From assembly GCA_004292515.1 (NCBI GenBank), contig RDXB01000050.1:1-52972 (forward strand): a stretch of DNA of 52,972 nucleotides, read 5' to 3'. The notes under the pieces were generated by a model. That model searched no databases. It had not been told where the DNA came from and was given only the letters and a program-made list of their open reading frames with translations. This DNA comes from Oscillatoriales cyanobacterium (lineage in GTDB: Bacteria; Cyanobacteriota; Cyanobacteriia; CACIAM-69d). Below are positions 25,364 to 33,734 of this stretch, in pieces. The position numbers and the translations under genes were made by a program. The stretch's first letter is position 1; each line of letters starts with the position of its first letter.

Positions 25364-26341
25364 ATGACAAACCGTTTACCGATCGCCCTGCCCCTGATGG
25401 GTTGTGGCACCTGGGCCTGGGGCAACCGCTTGCTCTGGGGCTACGACGAAACGATGGACGGCGAGTTACAACGGGTCTTTAACCAATGCGTGGCGGCCGG
25501 CGTGACCCTGTTTGATACGGGCGATTCCTACGGGACAGGGCGCTTAAACGGTCGCAGTGAGCAACTTTTGGGGCAATTTGCCCGCGACTATTCCGGCGAC
25601 GATCGCGATCGCCTCTGCCTGGCCACCAAACTCGCCGCCTATCCCTGGCGATTGACGCGCGGCTCCATGGTCAAAGCCTGCACTGCATCGGCCCAGCGGA
25701 TGGAGCGGGTGGACTTGGCCCAACTGCACTGGTCCACGGCTAACTATGCACCCTGGCAGGAGTGGGCCCTGTTGGATGGGCTTTGCGATCTCTATGAGCA
25801 AGGGCTGGTGCGCGGGGTGGGTCTCTCGAACTTTGGCCCCCAGCGGCTGCGACAGGTACACCGCAAATTTCAGGAACGCGGCATCCCGATCGCCACACTC
25901 CAGGTGCAATATTCGCTGCTGTCCACCTACCCGGTCACGGAACTGGGCCTCAAGGACACCTGCGACGAGCTGGGGATCAAACTGATTGCCTACAGCCCCC
26001 TGGGATTGGGCTTGCTGACGGGCAAATACGATCCCCAAAAATCTCTACCCAAAGGCATTCGGGGGCTGCTCTTTCGGCAATTGCTGCCGGGATTGCAGCC
26101 ACTGTTGGCTGGTTTGGAGGCGATCGCCCAGGCCCGGGCCAAAACGATCGCCCAAGTGGCCCTGAACTGGTGCATCGCCAAGGGCACAATCCCGATTCCT
26201 GGCGCAAAATCCTTGGCCCAAGCCACGGAAAATACGGGGGCGATCGGCTGGCTGTTGGAGGCGGGTGAGGTTGCGGAACTCGATCGGATCGCGGCGGGAC
26301 TCGATCGCGTGATGGTGCAAAACATTTTCCAGTCGCGCTGA
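25364..26341 (+). CDS. Aldo/keto reductase
   Basis: A 325-residue NADPH-dependent oxidoreductase with the AKR catalytic tetrad: Asp51 and Tyr56 (LFDTGDSYGTG), Lys89 (LATKLAAYPW) and His122 (DLAQLHW). LSNFGPQRL and IPIPGAKSLAQATENTGA, the cofactor-binding loop, complete the picture. It resembles the plant-chloroplast/cyanobacterial subgroup of potential pyridoxal-reductase-like AKRs. The substrate cannot be told. An SDR gene follows 141 bp downstream on the same strand. Confidence 0.93.
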   Translation: MTNRLPIALPLMGCGTWAWGNRLLWGYDETMDGELQRVFNQCVAAGVTLFDTGDSYGTGRLNGRSEQLLGQFARDYSGDDRDRLCLATKLAAYPWRLTRGSMVKACTASAQRMERVDLAQLHWSTANYAPWQEWALLDGLCDLYEQGLVRGVGLSNFGPQRLRQVHRKFQERGIPIATLQVQYSLLSTYPVTELGLKDTCDELGIKLIAYSPLGLGLLTGKYDPQKSLPKGIRGLLFRQLLPGLQPLLAGLEAIAQARAKTIAQVALNWCIAKGTIPIPGAKSLAQATENTGAIGWLLEAGEVAELDRIAAGLDRVMVQNIFQSR

Positions 26342-26482
26342 TTCCAGTCGCGCTGATTCCAGGCAATCTGATCACAGGCAACCCGATCGGGGCTACCGGA
26401 TTGCTGGCTGGGCGATCGGTGGATTCCTGGGCCGTGTTAGCCTGTTGACGTAAAGATTTGTAACGAAAACCATAAACCGACC

Positions 26483-27217
26483 GTGCAAGACTGGCAAAGC
26501 AAGCTTCAAGGCAAAGTTGTAGCGATCGCAGGCGGCACGGGTGGCATTGGCTCGACCCTGGCTCGCAAGTTGGCCCCCGCTGGGGTGCAGTTGGTGTTGG
26601 CAGCGCGCCGAGCCGATCGGTTGGCTGCCTTGGCCCAAGAACTGAGCGCGATCGGCCCCACGCCCCTGGTGATTCCCACAGACATTACGGATGGGGCCCA
26701 GGCGACGCATTTTTTGCAACAGGCGATCGCCCAGTTTGGACAAGTAGACTGCTTGGTGAATGCGGCGGGCGCAGGGATTTTAAAACAGTTTAATAAACTC
26801 ACCGAAGCCGATTTTGATCGAATGTTGGCGGTGAATTTAAAGGGCAGTTTTCACACTTGCCAAGCGGCGATCGAGGTAATGAAAGATCGCAAAGTCGGTC
26901 ACATCTGCAACGTGATCGGCATTTTGGGTAAGCATTCAATGCCGATGGGTGCTGCCTATTGTGCCTCCAAGTTTGCCGTTGCCGGTATGAGCAAATGCAT
27001 GGCCGACGAGGCGCGCCGCTACGGAATTAAGGTGACGCTGTTCTATTTCGGTGGGATTGATTCGCCTTTTTGGGATGAAGTGAGCCTGAAGGTCGATCGC
27101 TCCAAAATGCTATCTACGGAAACGGCAGCCGACGCGATTTTGTTTGCCATGGCGGCGGAACCCCAAGCGATTCCGATGGAAATCAACATTCAACCAGAAA
27201 GCCACCTGTTTTTCTAG
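26483..27217 (+). CDS. Short-chain dehydrogenase/reductase
   Basis: A 244-residue SDR starting with GTG. The dinucleotide-binding motif GGTGGIG is at 17-23, followed by AARR (NADP preference) and VNAAGAG. The active-site Tyr159 and Lys163 lie in YCASK. The serine usually found about 13 residues before the tyrosine is replaced: the segment reads NVIGILGKHSMPMGAAYCASK, with Gly146 at the expected place. Activity may therefore be altered, or another Ser (152) may stand in. The substrate is unknown. Confidence 0.9.
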   Translation: MQDWQSKLQGKVVAIAGGTGGIGSTLARKLAPAGVQLVLAARRADRLAALAQELSAIGPTPLVIPTDITDGAQATHFLQQAIAQFGQVDCLVNAAGAGILKQFNKLTEADFDRMLAVNLKGSFHTCQAAIEVMKDRKVGHICNVIGILGKHSMPMGAAYCASKFAVAGMSKCMADEARRYGIKVTLFYFGGIDSPFWDEVSLKVDRSKMLSTETAADAILFAMAAEPQAIPMEINIQPESHLFF

Positions 27218-27280
27218 TAGAAATCCAGTTGCGAAATCAGTCGCGACAGGGGGCGTAGGAATCCCCATCAGTCGTGACAG

Positions 27281-27415
27281 ACAAGGGGCTTAAGCCCCTT
27301 GCCCCCCACGATCCCATCACGGTGGAATCAGGGGCTCAGACGATTTGATGGCCGGCCCTCAACCCCTTGCCCCCCACGATCCCATCACGGTGGAATCAGG
27401 GGTTCGGGCGGTGTG
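27281..27415 (+). mobile_element. Family B core with two tandem right halves
   Basis: One 20-bp palindromic core (27282-27301) is followed by two copies of the right half CCCCACGATCCCATCACGG...ATCAGGGG with a period of 69 bp, the same period as at 29133-29410. No left terminal repeat is seen. The array ends 17 bp before the stop of the next minus-strand gene. Confidence 0.75.
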
Positions 27416-27431
27416 ATCACCAGCTCTGGCG

Positions 27432-27803
27432 CTACCGACGGATGATCACGGTGGTGCGATCGAATCCCGGCGGCAAACCCGGCGCAACGGGCGGAGGAGC
27501 GGGACTGTTGGGATTGCTGGGATTGTTGGGGGCTGTGTCGCCCGATCGCACCCGGCTGGCCCCTGCGCCCGTGCTGTTGGGTGCGCCGCTGCCCGCAGCC
27601 GATCGCCCACCCAAAGGATCAGCCATCCCATCCAGCGCATCAGTGACAAAGGTATCCGCAAAACCCGTGCGAGACGGTCGGCGCGATTCCTCAAAAAACG
27701 AGGGTTTGGGCGCTTTGCCACCCCCCGGTGCGGGCGGCGTTTGGGCGATCGCCCCCGTTCCCAACCCGATCGCCATCGCCAAGCCCAGACCCATCCAACG
27801 CAT
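27432..27803 (-). CDS. Small secreted Pro/Gly-rich hypothetical protein
   Basis: A 123-residue reading frame that I do not recognise. It begins with a good signal peptide (MRWMGLGLAMAIGLGTGAIAQ). A low-complexity region rich in Pro, Gly, Ser and Asn follows, ending PPGFDRTTVIIRR. The start lies 160 bp from divergent trpS. A longer overlapping frame on the same strand (27446-28018) has no signal peptide and odd Arg/Cys composition, so this frame is preferred. Confidence 0.55.
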   Translation of the reverse strand: MRWMGLGLAMAIGLGTGAIAQTPPAPGGGKAPKPSFFEESRRPSRTGFADTFVTDALDGMADPLGGRSAAGSGAPNSTGAGASRVRSGDTAPNNPSNPNSPAPPPVAPGLPPGFDRTTVIIRR

Positions 27804-27962
27804 GATCCATCACTCCCCAATTTGCAGTCCAGCTTAAAACCACGATTGAATCCAGCAGACCACCGCGCTAGGATTCCTAGACGACAAGCTGCGGGCGATC
27901 GTTTCCCGCCTTGCTCGTCTTGATCCATTGCCAACCTGTTCGATCGGCCCCTTTTGCAACCC

Positions 27963-28982
27963 ATGAGCCAAACCAGCAACAAGCGCGTTCTCTCCGGCGT
28001 ACAACCCACCGGCAGCATTCACCTTGGCAACTACCTGGGCGCAATCCGAAACTGGGTCGTCGATCAATCCCAATACGACAACTTCTTTTGCGTTGTGGAC
28101 TTGCACGCGATCACCGTGCCCCACAATCCCGCCGTCCTGGCCCAAGATAGCTACAAAATTGCCGCCCTTTATCTGGCCTGTGGCATTGACCTATCTTGCT
28201 CAACGATTTTTGTCCAGTCCCATGTCAGCGCCCACAGTGAGCTGACTTGGTTGTTGAACTGCATCACGCCCCTGAACTGGCTGGAACGGATGATTCAGTT
28301 TAAGGAAAAAGCCGTCAAACAAGGCGAAAACGTCAGCGTTGGCCTGTTGGATTATCCGGTGTTGATGGCGGCAGATATTTTGCTTTACGACGCGGACTTA
28401 GTGCCCGTGGGTGAAGACCAGAAGCAGCATTTGGAGTTGACCCGCGATGTGGCAATTCGGGTCAATCACCAGTTTGGCCAGGACGATCGCCCCGTGTTGA
28501 AAGTGCCAGAACCCGCCATCCGCAAGGAAGGGGCACGGGTCATGAGCTTGACAGACGGCACTAAAAAAATGTCGAAGTCTGACCCAGCGGAACTGAGTCG
28601 GATTGAGCTGCTGGACGATCCCGACACGATCGCCAAGAAAATTAAGCGCTGCAAAACCGATCCGCAACGGGGCCTGGAGTTTGACAATCCCGATCGCCCC
28701 GAGTGCCACAACCTGCTGGGCCTCTATCAAATCCTGTCGGGCAAATCCCGCGAAACCGTAGCGGCAGAATGTGCCGAGATGGGCTGGGGCCAGTTCAAGC
28801 CCCTGCTGACGGAAGCAACGATCGCCGCCCTGGAGCCGATCCAGCAAAAGTACCGCGACGTGATGGACGACAAGGGCTATCTGGAATCCGTGTTGCGGGA
28901 CGGCCGCGAAAAAGCAAGCGCGGTGGCCGATGCAACCCTGCTACGGGTAAAGGATGCCTTGGGGTTCTCGCGGCCGCTGTAG
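27963..28982 (+). CDS. trpS: Tryptophan--tRNA ligase
   Basis: A 339-residue class I synthetase charging tRNA-Trp. The HIGH-type signature is HLGN at 20-23 (SGVQPTGSIHLGNYLGA). The KMSKS loop is at 202-206, and the family block DLVPVGEDQKQHLELTRD is intact. The ATG at 27963 is preferred over an in-frame TTG three codons earlier. Length is normal. Confidence 0.97.
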   Translation: MSQTSNKRVLSGVQPTGSIHLGNYLGAIRNWVVDQSQYDNFFCVVDLHAITVPHNPAVLAQDSYKIAALYLACGIDLSCSTIFVQSHVSAHSELTWLLNCITPLNWLERMIQFKEKAVKQGENVSVGLLDYPVLMAADILLYDADLVPVGEDQKQHLELTRDVAIRVNHQFGQDDRPVLKVPEPAIRKEGARVMSLTDGTKKMSKSDPAELSRIELLDDPDTIAKKIKRCKTDPQRGLEFDNPDRPECHNLLGLYQILSGKSRETVAAECAEMGWGQFKPLLTEATIAALEPIQQKYRDVMDDKGYLESVLRDGREKASAVADATLLRVKDALGFSRPL

Positions 28983-29050
28983 TTGCGTGACATGCTTAAA
29001 ATGCCCGGTCAAACCTTTGCAGCGACACAAACACCTAAGCACGGTAGACA
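28983..29050. other. Spacer between trpS and family B array
   Basis: A short stretch downstream of trpS with no gene. The rest of the 626-bp gap up to 29609 is the family B array described separately, plus about 190 bp before the pentapeptide gene in which I see nothing beyond a probable promoter region. Confidence 0.4.
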
Positions 29051-29410
29051 AGGGGCTTGGGGGTGTCGTCATTTCCCGTCATGAGTCTGAAATCGTCGAT
29101 TTTCTACGCCTCAATCGTCGTAACAAGGGGCTTAAGCCCCTTGCTGCCCCACGATCCACTAACGGCAGAATCAGGGTTTCAGGGATTTGATGACAGCCCC
29201 TAAGCCCCTTGCTGCCCCACGATCCACTAACGGCAGCATCAGGGTTTCAGGGATTTGATGACAGCCCCTAAGCCCCTTGCTGCCTCACGATCCATTAACG
29301 GCAGCATCAGGGTTTCAGGCGAATTGGTGACAGACCCTAAGCCCCTTGCTGCCTCACGATCCATTAACGGCAGCATCAGGGTTTTAGGCGAATTGGTGAC
29401 AGACCCTAAG
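29051..29410 (+). mobile_element. Family B element with four tandem right halves
   Basis: One left half (from GGGGGTGTCGTCATTTCCCG to the palindromic core at 29124-29143) is followed by four right halves. Each runs from TAAGCCCCTTGCTGCC to a GTGACAG(A/C)CCC or GATGACAGCCCC end. The TAAG boundaries fall at 29133, 29201, 29269, 29338 and 29407, giving a 68-69 bp period. Later units diverge slightly (CACGATCCATTAACGG rather than CACGATCCACTAACGG), so amplification was stepwise. Confidence 0.9.
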
Positions 29411-29609
29411 CCCCCTGCTCCCGACGATCTCGCCACCACAACATCAGGGGGTGGGGAATTTGGTCAGAGTGCCTAGTTATCCCTCCAGCTCGTTAAATTC
29501 CTCATCGCTTGTGGGTAACCCTTCTCGCGACACGGCTACGATAGGAACAAGATCCATATCATCCGGATCAAGCTGACATCCAGCGACATCTAGCGCGTGA
29601 GGCACGAGT

Positions 29610-30170
29610 ATGAAACTAGCCGAATTGCTACAGCGTTATGAGCAAGGCGAGCGAGATTTTCGAGGCGTTGATCTCAGTGAAATGGATTTGTCGAATGTTA
29701 GCCTCCCGGGCATTAATCTGAGTGGTGCCACCCTGGTGCTGTCTAACTTGATGCGGGCAGATTTGCGTGAAGCCAATTTGAATGGAGCCAACTTAATTGG
29801 TGTGGACTTCATAGAGGCTAATTTGTCGCAAACTAGCTTGACTTGGATCCGGGCGATCGGGGCGAATTTTTCGGGTGCGAGTTTTGTGGGTTCCAATGCG
29901 ATCGAAGCAATTTTTACGGGTGCTGTGTTCGATCGCGGCAACTTGTCTAGAATTTGTGCCCTAGGAGCCGATTTCATGGGCACTTCTCTGATTGGAACTG
30001 ACCTGAGGGATGCCAACCTATTGGGAGCAAATTTTGCGGGAGCTGACCTCTCTTCAACCCAGCTCGAAGGCTCAAATTTACATGATGCTTATTGGAAATC
30101 TGCCAAGTTGTCTCCCGAAACGATCGTCTATCTCAATAACTATCAACGCCGTCGCATTCATAGTGCTTAA
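29610..30170 (+). CDS. Cytoplasmic pentapeptide-repeat protein
   Basis: A 186-residue protein with a short N-terminal helix (MKLAELLQRYEQGERDFRGVDL) typical of cyanobacterial pentapeptide proteins. About 25 consecutive A(D/N)LxG-type pentapeptides follow (for example ADLREANLNGANLIGVDF). A short C-terminal tail ends SAKLSPETIVYLNNYQRRR. There is no signal peptide, in contrast to the protein at 7563-8054. The function is unknown; the fold is a right-handed quadrilateral beta-helix. Confidence 0.9.
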   Translation: MKLAELLQRYEQGERDFRGVDLSEMDLSNVSLPGINLSGATLVLSNLMRADLREANLNGANLIGVDFIEANLSQTSLTWIRAIGANFSGASFVGSNAIEAIFTGAVFDRGNLSRICALGADFMGTSLIGTDLRDANLLGANFAGADLSSTQLEGSNLHDAYWKSAKLSPETIVYLNNYQRRRIHSA

Positions 30171-30406
30171 CGGATAGTTAAAAAGTCAGAGGGCTTCCGG
30201 TGGATAATGTTATGGCAAAACTTATGGCAAAACGGGATTAAGTTGCTCTCCAATTTGGGATGAGACGCATCCTCAGATGAATTCTGAGATGGATCGGTCG
30301 GCTGATTTTCAGGGCTGGGCCGAGACTTGTCGGGCATCGCTTCAGTCTGTTGATTAACCTTCCTTTGTCCTCTAGGGCATAGCCTGAAGTTTAGCCAGGG
30401 CGATCG

Positions 30407-32209
30407 CTATCCTTGCAAGGCTTCGGCGATTTTGGTTTGCAGCGTGCCCACCAAATCGGCGATCGCCACTTCTTCGGCCGTTGCCGTGGCGCGGGTCACG
30501 AGTTCCACCTTGCCCTGGGCGATCGCCCGGCCCGTCACCACCCGGAACGGAATCCCGATTAAGTCCGCATCCTTGAACTTCACGCCGGCCCGCTCTTCGC
30601 GATCGTCCAGGATTGTTTCGATGCCCGCCGCGTTTAGGTCGGTGTAGAGCTGCTGGGCGATCGCCATTTGGTTCTCGTCGGCAATATTCGGAACCGTCAC
30701 GATCGCCTGGTACGGGGCGATCGCCACGGGCCAGATGATGCCGTTTTTATCGTGGGACTGTTCCACCGCCGCTTGGGCAATCCGCGACACCCCCACGCCA
30801 TAGCAGCCCATCCAAAAGGGCTGGCTTTCGCCGGATTCCGTCGTGAACGCTGCGCCCATGGCCTGGGAATATTTCAGCCCCAATTGGAAAATATGGCCGG
30901 CTTCGATGCCCCGCGCCGATTGCAGGATTTGTGAGGGATCATGCACCGCGCGATCTCCTGGCCGCGCCAAATCCAACTCCACCACGTCCGGTAGTTTGTA
31001 TTGGGTTCCCCAGTTTGCGCCAACGACGTGATAGCCCGGTTGGTTTGCGCCGGTCACGAAGTTCTGGAGCTGGCTGGCGTTTGGATCGACTAGCCGCAGG
31101 AATTGGGGAGCCGTGTCCTTGGTTGTGGCGATGTGGTCGTCGCTCAAATCTGGTGCAAGGTAGCCGAGGGGCAAGGGTTTGGCCGCCCAAGCCGCTTGGG
31201 CCGCCGCATCAGGTACTTTCAGGGCCAACACCTTCGAGCCGCCGTAGTTCGGGGCCCGTTGGGTAATCGCGTTGAACAACTTCACCTCGTTCACATCCCG
31301 ATCGCCCCGAATGCTAATCAGCACCAGCACCCGCTTGCCGTTATCCAGCGTGGCTTCATAGAGCACATTTTTCACCACCTGGGTCGGGTCGCACTTCAGC
31401 ACCTCACACAACCGGGCGATCGTCGTGGTGTCCGGCGTTTCCAGGGTTTCAAAACTCGTAAAGGGCGAGGCAACCGCATCCACCGGCAGCGACACCGCCT
31501 TTTCCACATTGGCGGCGTACTGCTCGTCCTCGGTGAACAGGATTTCATCTTCGCCCGTATCCGCCAGGATCATAAATTCCTGGGACGCGCTGCCCCCGAT
31601 CGCCCCGGAATCCGCCTGCACCGGCCGGAACTTCAGGCCACAGCGGCGCAGCATATTCCGATAGGCCTGATCCATCGCGTCGTAGGTTTCCTTCAGGCTT
31701 TCGGGCGAGGTGTGGAAGGAATAGGCATCCTTCATGATGAATTCGCGACCCCGCAGCAGGCCAAAGCGCGGGCGAATTTCATCCCGAAATTTCGTCTGAA
31801 TCTGATACAAATTCACCGGCAGTTGGCGATAGGAACGGATCAGTTCCTTGGCCACGGTGGTGATCACTTCCTCGTGGGTGGGCCCGAGCATCAGCTCCCG
31901 ATCGTGGCGATCGCTCAGGGTGAAGGCGATTCCTTCTGCCTTATACACATCCCAGCGGCCCGACTCCTGCCACAGTTCCGCTGGTTGCAATTGCGGCAGC
32001 AGGCATTCCTGCGCGCCGGTTGCGTCCATCTCCTCGCGCACAATCTGCGACACCTTTTGCAGCACGCGCCACATCAGGGGCAAATAGGCATAAATCCCGC
32101 TACCGATTTGGCGGATGTAGCCCGCGCGCAGCAACAGCTTGTGGCTGGTGACAACGGCTTCGGCGGGGTCTTCACGAAGGGTGACGAACAGGGCTTGGGA
32201 CAGACGCAT
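30407..32209 (-). CDS. proS: Proline--tRNA ligase
   Basis: A 600-residue class II synthetase of the bacterial type. The start at 32209 gives the standard [35 protein letters not shown]. Motif 2 lies in [25 protein letters not shown]. The YbaK-like editing domain that clears mischarged Ala-tRNA is inserted between motifs 2 and 3 (about residues 220-380). An anticodon-binding domain closes the protein ([13 protein letters not shown]...). A frame extension of 28 residues upstream is not conserved-looking and is excluded. Confidence 0.97.
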   Translation of the reverse strand: MRLSQALFVTLREDPAEAVVTSHKLLLRAGYIRQIGSGIYAYLPLMWRVLQKVSQIVREEMDATGAQECLLPQLQPAELWQESGRWDVYKAEGIAFTLSDRHDRELMLGPTHEEVITTVAKELIRSYRQLPVNLYQIQTKFRDEIRPRFGLLRGREFIMKDAYSFHTSPESLKETYDAMDQAYRNMLRRCGLKFRPVQADSGAIGGSASQEFMILADTGEDEILFTEDEQYAANVEKAVSLPVDAVASPFTSFETLETPDTTTIARLCEVLKCDPTQVVKNVLYEATLDNGKRVLVLISIRGDRDVNEVKLFNAITQRAPNYGGSKVLALKVPDAAAQAAWAAKPLPLGYLAPDLSDDHIATTKDTAPQFLRLVDPNASQLQNFVTGANQPGYHVVGANWGTQYKLPDVVELDLARPGDRAVHDPSQILQSARGIEAGHIFQLGLKYSQAMGAAFTTESGESQPFWMGCYGVGVSRIAQAAVEQSHDKNGIIWPVAIAPYQAIVTVPNIADENQMAIAQQLYTDLNAAGIETILDDREERAGVKFKDADLIGIPFRVVTGRAIAQGKVELVTRATATAEEVAIADLVGTLQTKIAEALQG

Positions 32210-32372
32210 AAAACAGCCAGGAGCAATGCACAGTCCAGAATATCGCAGTTGGGGCGATCGAATAAGGCGATCGCGCTGGAGAGTGGGCGGCAATGCCCTG
32301 TTACTTGGTTATCGATACAGTATTTTTTAAAGGCTTTAATGGATTTTTATTTTATGATTTTATAAGTGAATT

Positions 32373-32777
32373 ATGAGAATCAAGATGTCTCATTCTCGAA
32401 AGCTTGCTTTTGGCTCCTTAATCGGTTTAGGTGTCGCCTTGGGTGGGGGAATTTGGCCCCAACAGTCTCTCGTTGCTTCAGTTGCTCACCCAAAACCGAG
32501 CCTAGAATCGGCGATCGCACTCCCCTCGATCTCCAAGCAAGCTACTAAGCAGGGGGCGTTGCTCCGATGCCGTGTGGTGGGCATTCGTACAGGGCAATTG
32601 GCCCTACGTCATACACCTGGTGGCGCATCACGGGCTGGTCTGAACAATGGCAACATTGTGGATGTGTATGATCAGCAGGATATTTGGAATTACGTGCAAG
32701 TGGTAGCTGGCCCCAATCGACAAGTAACGGGTCTTTGGGGCTGGGTCAATCGTAACTATCTGGCTTGCAATGATTGA
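32373..32777 (+). CDS. Secreted SH3-like domain protein
   Basis: A 134-residue small protein. The first 35 residues form a signal peptide (KLAFGSLIGLGVALGGGIWP). The region from about residue 65 (CRVVGIRTGQLALRHTPGG...GNIVDVYDQQDIWNYVQVVAG...GWVNRNYLACN) resembles bacterial SH3 (SH3b/SH3_3) domains found in cell-wall and secreted proteins. A start at the Met four codons later is possible. The role is not known. Codon use and lower GC suggest a more AT-rich neighbourhood than the preceding genes. Confidence 0.7.
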   Translation: MRIKMSHSRKLAFGSLIGLGVALGGGIWPQQSLVASVAHPKPSLESAIALPSISKQATKQGALLRCRVVGIRTGQLALRHTPGGASRAGLNNGNIVDVYDQQDIWNYVQVVAGPNRQVTGLWGWVNRNYLACND

Positions 32778-32853
32778 GTTTATAGGAGAGGTCATGCTCA
32801 CCTAACGCTTATAGTTCATCGCTCAAGCAATCCAATCAGCTAGTTAGTCGCTA

Positions 32854-32941
32854 GTAAGTTGGGTTTCGTTCCTCAGCCCAACGGCCGTGATCTCGGTCTA
32901 GATTGTTGGTATTAGGTTTTGCGAGGCCCAACCCAACCTAC
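32854..32941 (-). repeat. GTAGGTTGGG inverted-repeat element, copy R2
   Basis: This 88-bp copy starts GTAAGTTGGG and ends CCAACCTAC. The CCCAACGGCCGT segment is at its left side, whereas in R3 ACGGCCGTTGGG is at the right side. The two copies therefore lie in opposite orientation around the MNT/HepT genes. It ends 55 bp before the MNT start. Confidence 0.8.
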
Positions 32942-32996
32942 ACCGAACGGTCAGCAGGGCGATCGATTACGATCAAGGACAAAGAAGCAACCGGCT

Positions 32997-33290
32997 ATGA
33001 CCATTGACGATTTAACCCCCGTGATTCGGGTGCGAATCAAAGAAATCGCCGCTCAACATGGAGCCTACAATGTCCGCATTTTTGGCTCCGTTGCTCGTGG
33101 GCAAGCGGATCAACACAGCGATTTGGATTTGCTGGTGGATTACGATCTCGATCGCATCAGTCCTTGGTTCCCTGTGAGGTTGATTCGAGATTTAGAGGAC
33201 TTGTTGGCAGTTAAAGTTGATGTTGTGACTCTCGCAGGTTTGAAAGAACGAATTCGCCAAGAGATCTTACAAACAGCTTTACCGCTATGA
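32997..33290 (+). CDS. MNT-type nucleotidyltransferase antitoxin
   Basis: A 97-residue minimal nucleotidyltransferase. The ATG at 32997 removes an upstream extension that runs into the R2 repeat. The core motif GSVARG (30-35) followed by SDLD (41-44) marks a catalytically competent MNT domain, with the third acidic residue likely in VDVV. MNT proteins of HepT/MNT pairs neutralise the HEPN ribonuclease toxin by adding AMP to it. The gene overlaps the hepT start by 4 bp, so the two form a translationally coupled pair. Confidence 0.9.
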   Translation: MTIDDLTPVIRVRIKEIAAQHGAYNVRIFGSVARGQADQHSDLDLLVDYDLDRISPWFPVRLIRDLEDLLAVKVDVVTLAGLKERIRQEILQTALPL

Positions 33291-33633
33291 GAAATGATAT
33301 TGAACGAATGAAGGATATCCAAGAGGCTATTCAAAAAATAGAAAAATATACCGAAAGAGGTGAGCAAGAATTTTTTGAGAATGAATTAATCCAGGGATGG
33401 GTATTGCTTCAGCTACAGGTTATTGGTGAAGCTGCAAGAGCCATGAGTGTTGAGACTTATAACCAATAAACCAATATCCGCATATTGCGTGGCGCGACAT
33501 GATCGATTTCCGAAATATTCTGGTTCATGAATACTTTCGAGTTGATCTAGTCATTGTCTGGCAAATTGTTGATCGAGAAATTCCTAGGCTTAAATCCCAA
33601 ATTCGAGCCATTCTAGCTAGTAGGTTGGGCTGA
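33287..33633 (+). pseudogene. HepT-like HEPN toxin gene, frameshifted by an 8-bp duplication
   Basis: The first frame encodes 60 residues and stops at TAA (33467-33469). The stop lies in an exact tandem duplication of AACCAATA (33461-33468 and 33469-33476). Deleting one copy restores a continuous HepT of 112 residues: ...ETYNQYPHIAWRDMIDFRNILVHEYFRVDL and on to ...RAILASRLG. The HEPN catalytic RxxxxH motif (RNILVH) lies wholly in the second frame. The product as it stands therefore lacks the ribonuclease site. The last codons come from the adjoining repeat R3. The family call comes from the restored sequence and the MNT partner. Confidence 0.9.
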
Positions 33634-33707
33634 GCCTTGCGAAACCCAACAACAGCAATTTAGGCAAGAATAACGGCCGTTGGGTTTCGTTCCTCAACCC
33701 AACCTAC
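33620..33707 (+). repeat. GTAGGTTGGG inverted-repeat element, copy R3
   Basis: An 88-bp copy from GTAGGTTGGGCTGAGCC to CCTCAACCCAACCTAC, with the same GCTA left flank as R1 and R2. It overlaps the last few codons of the broken hepT and lies 27 bp before the Fic gene, so it occupies the whole gap between them. Confidence 0.85.
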
Positions 33708-33734
33708 AACTACAACTGATAATTAAGCTTTAAT

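Noticed and set aside
27446-28018. 190-codon open frame on the minus strand overlapping the small secreted protein
   Set aside because: It overlaps the start of trpS, has no signal peptide and an Arg/Cys-rich composition; the other frame has a clear signal peptide.
29133-29410. Possible CRISPR array from regular 68-69 bp spacing
   Set aside because: The whole unit is repeated with no unique spacers, and the unit is part of a MITE. There are no cas genes in the window.
31103-32365. 420-codon open frame antisense to proS
   Set aside because: It mirrors a highly conserved gene in GC-rich DNA. Its His/Arg-rich sequence has no domain.
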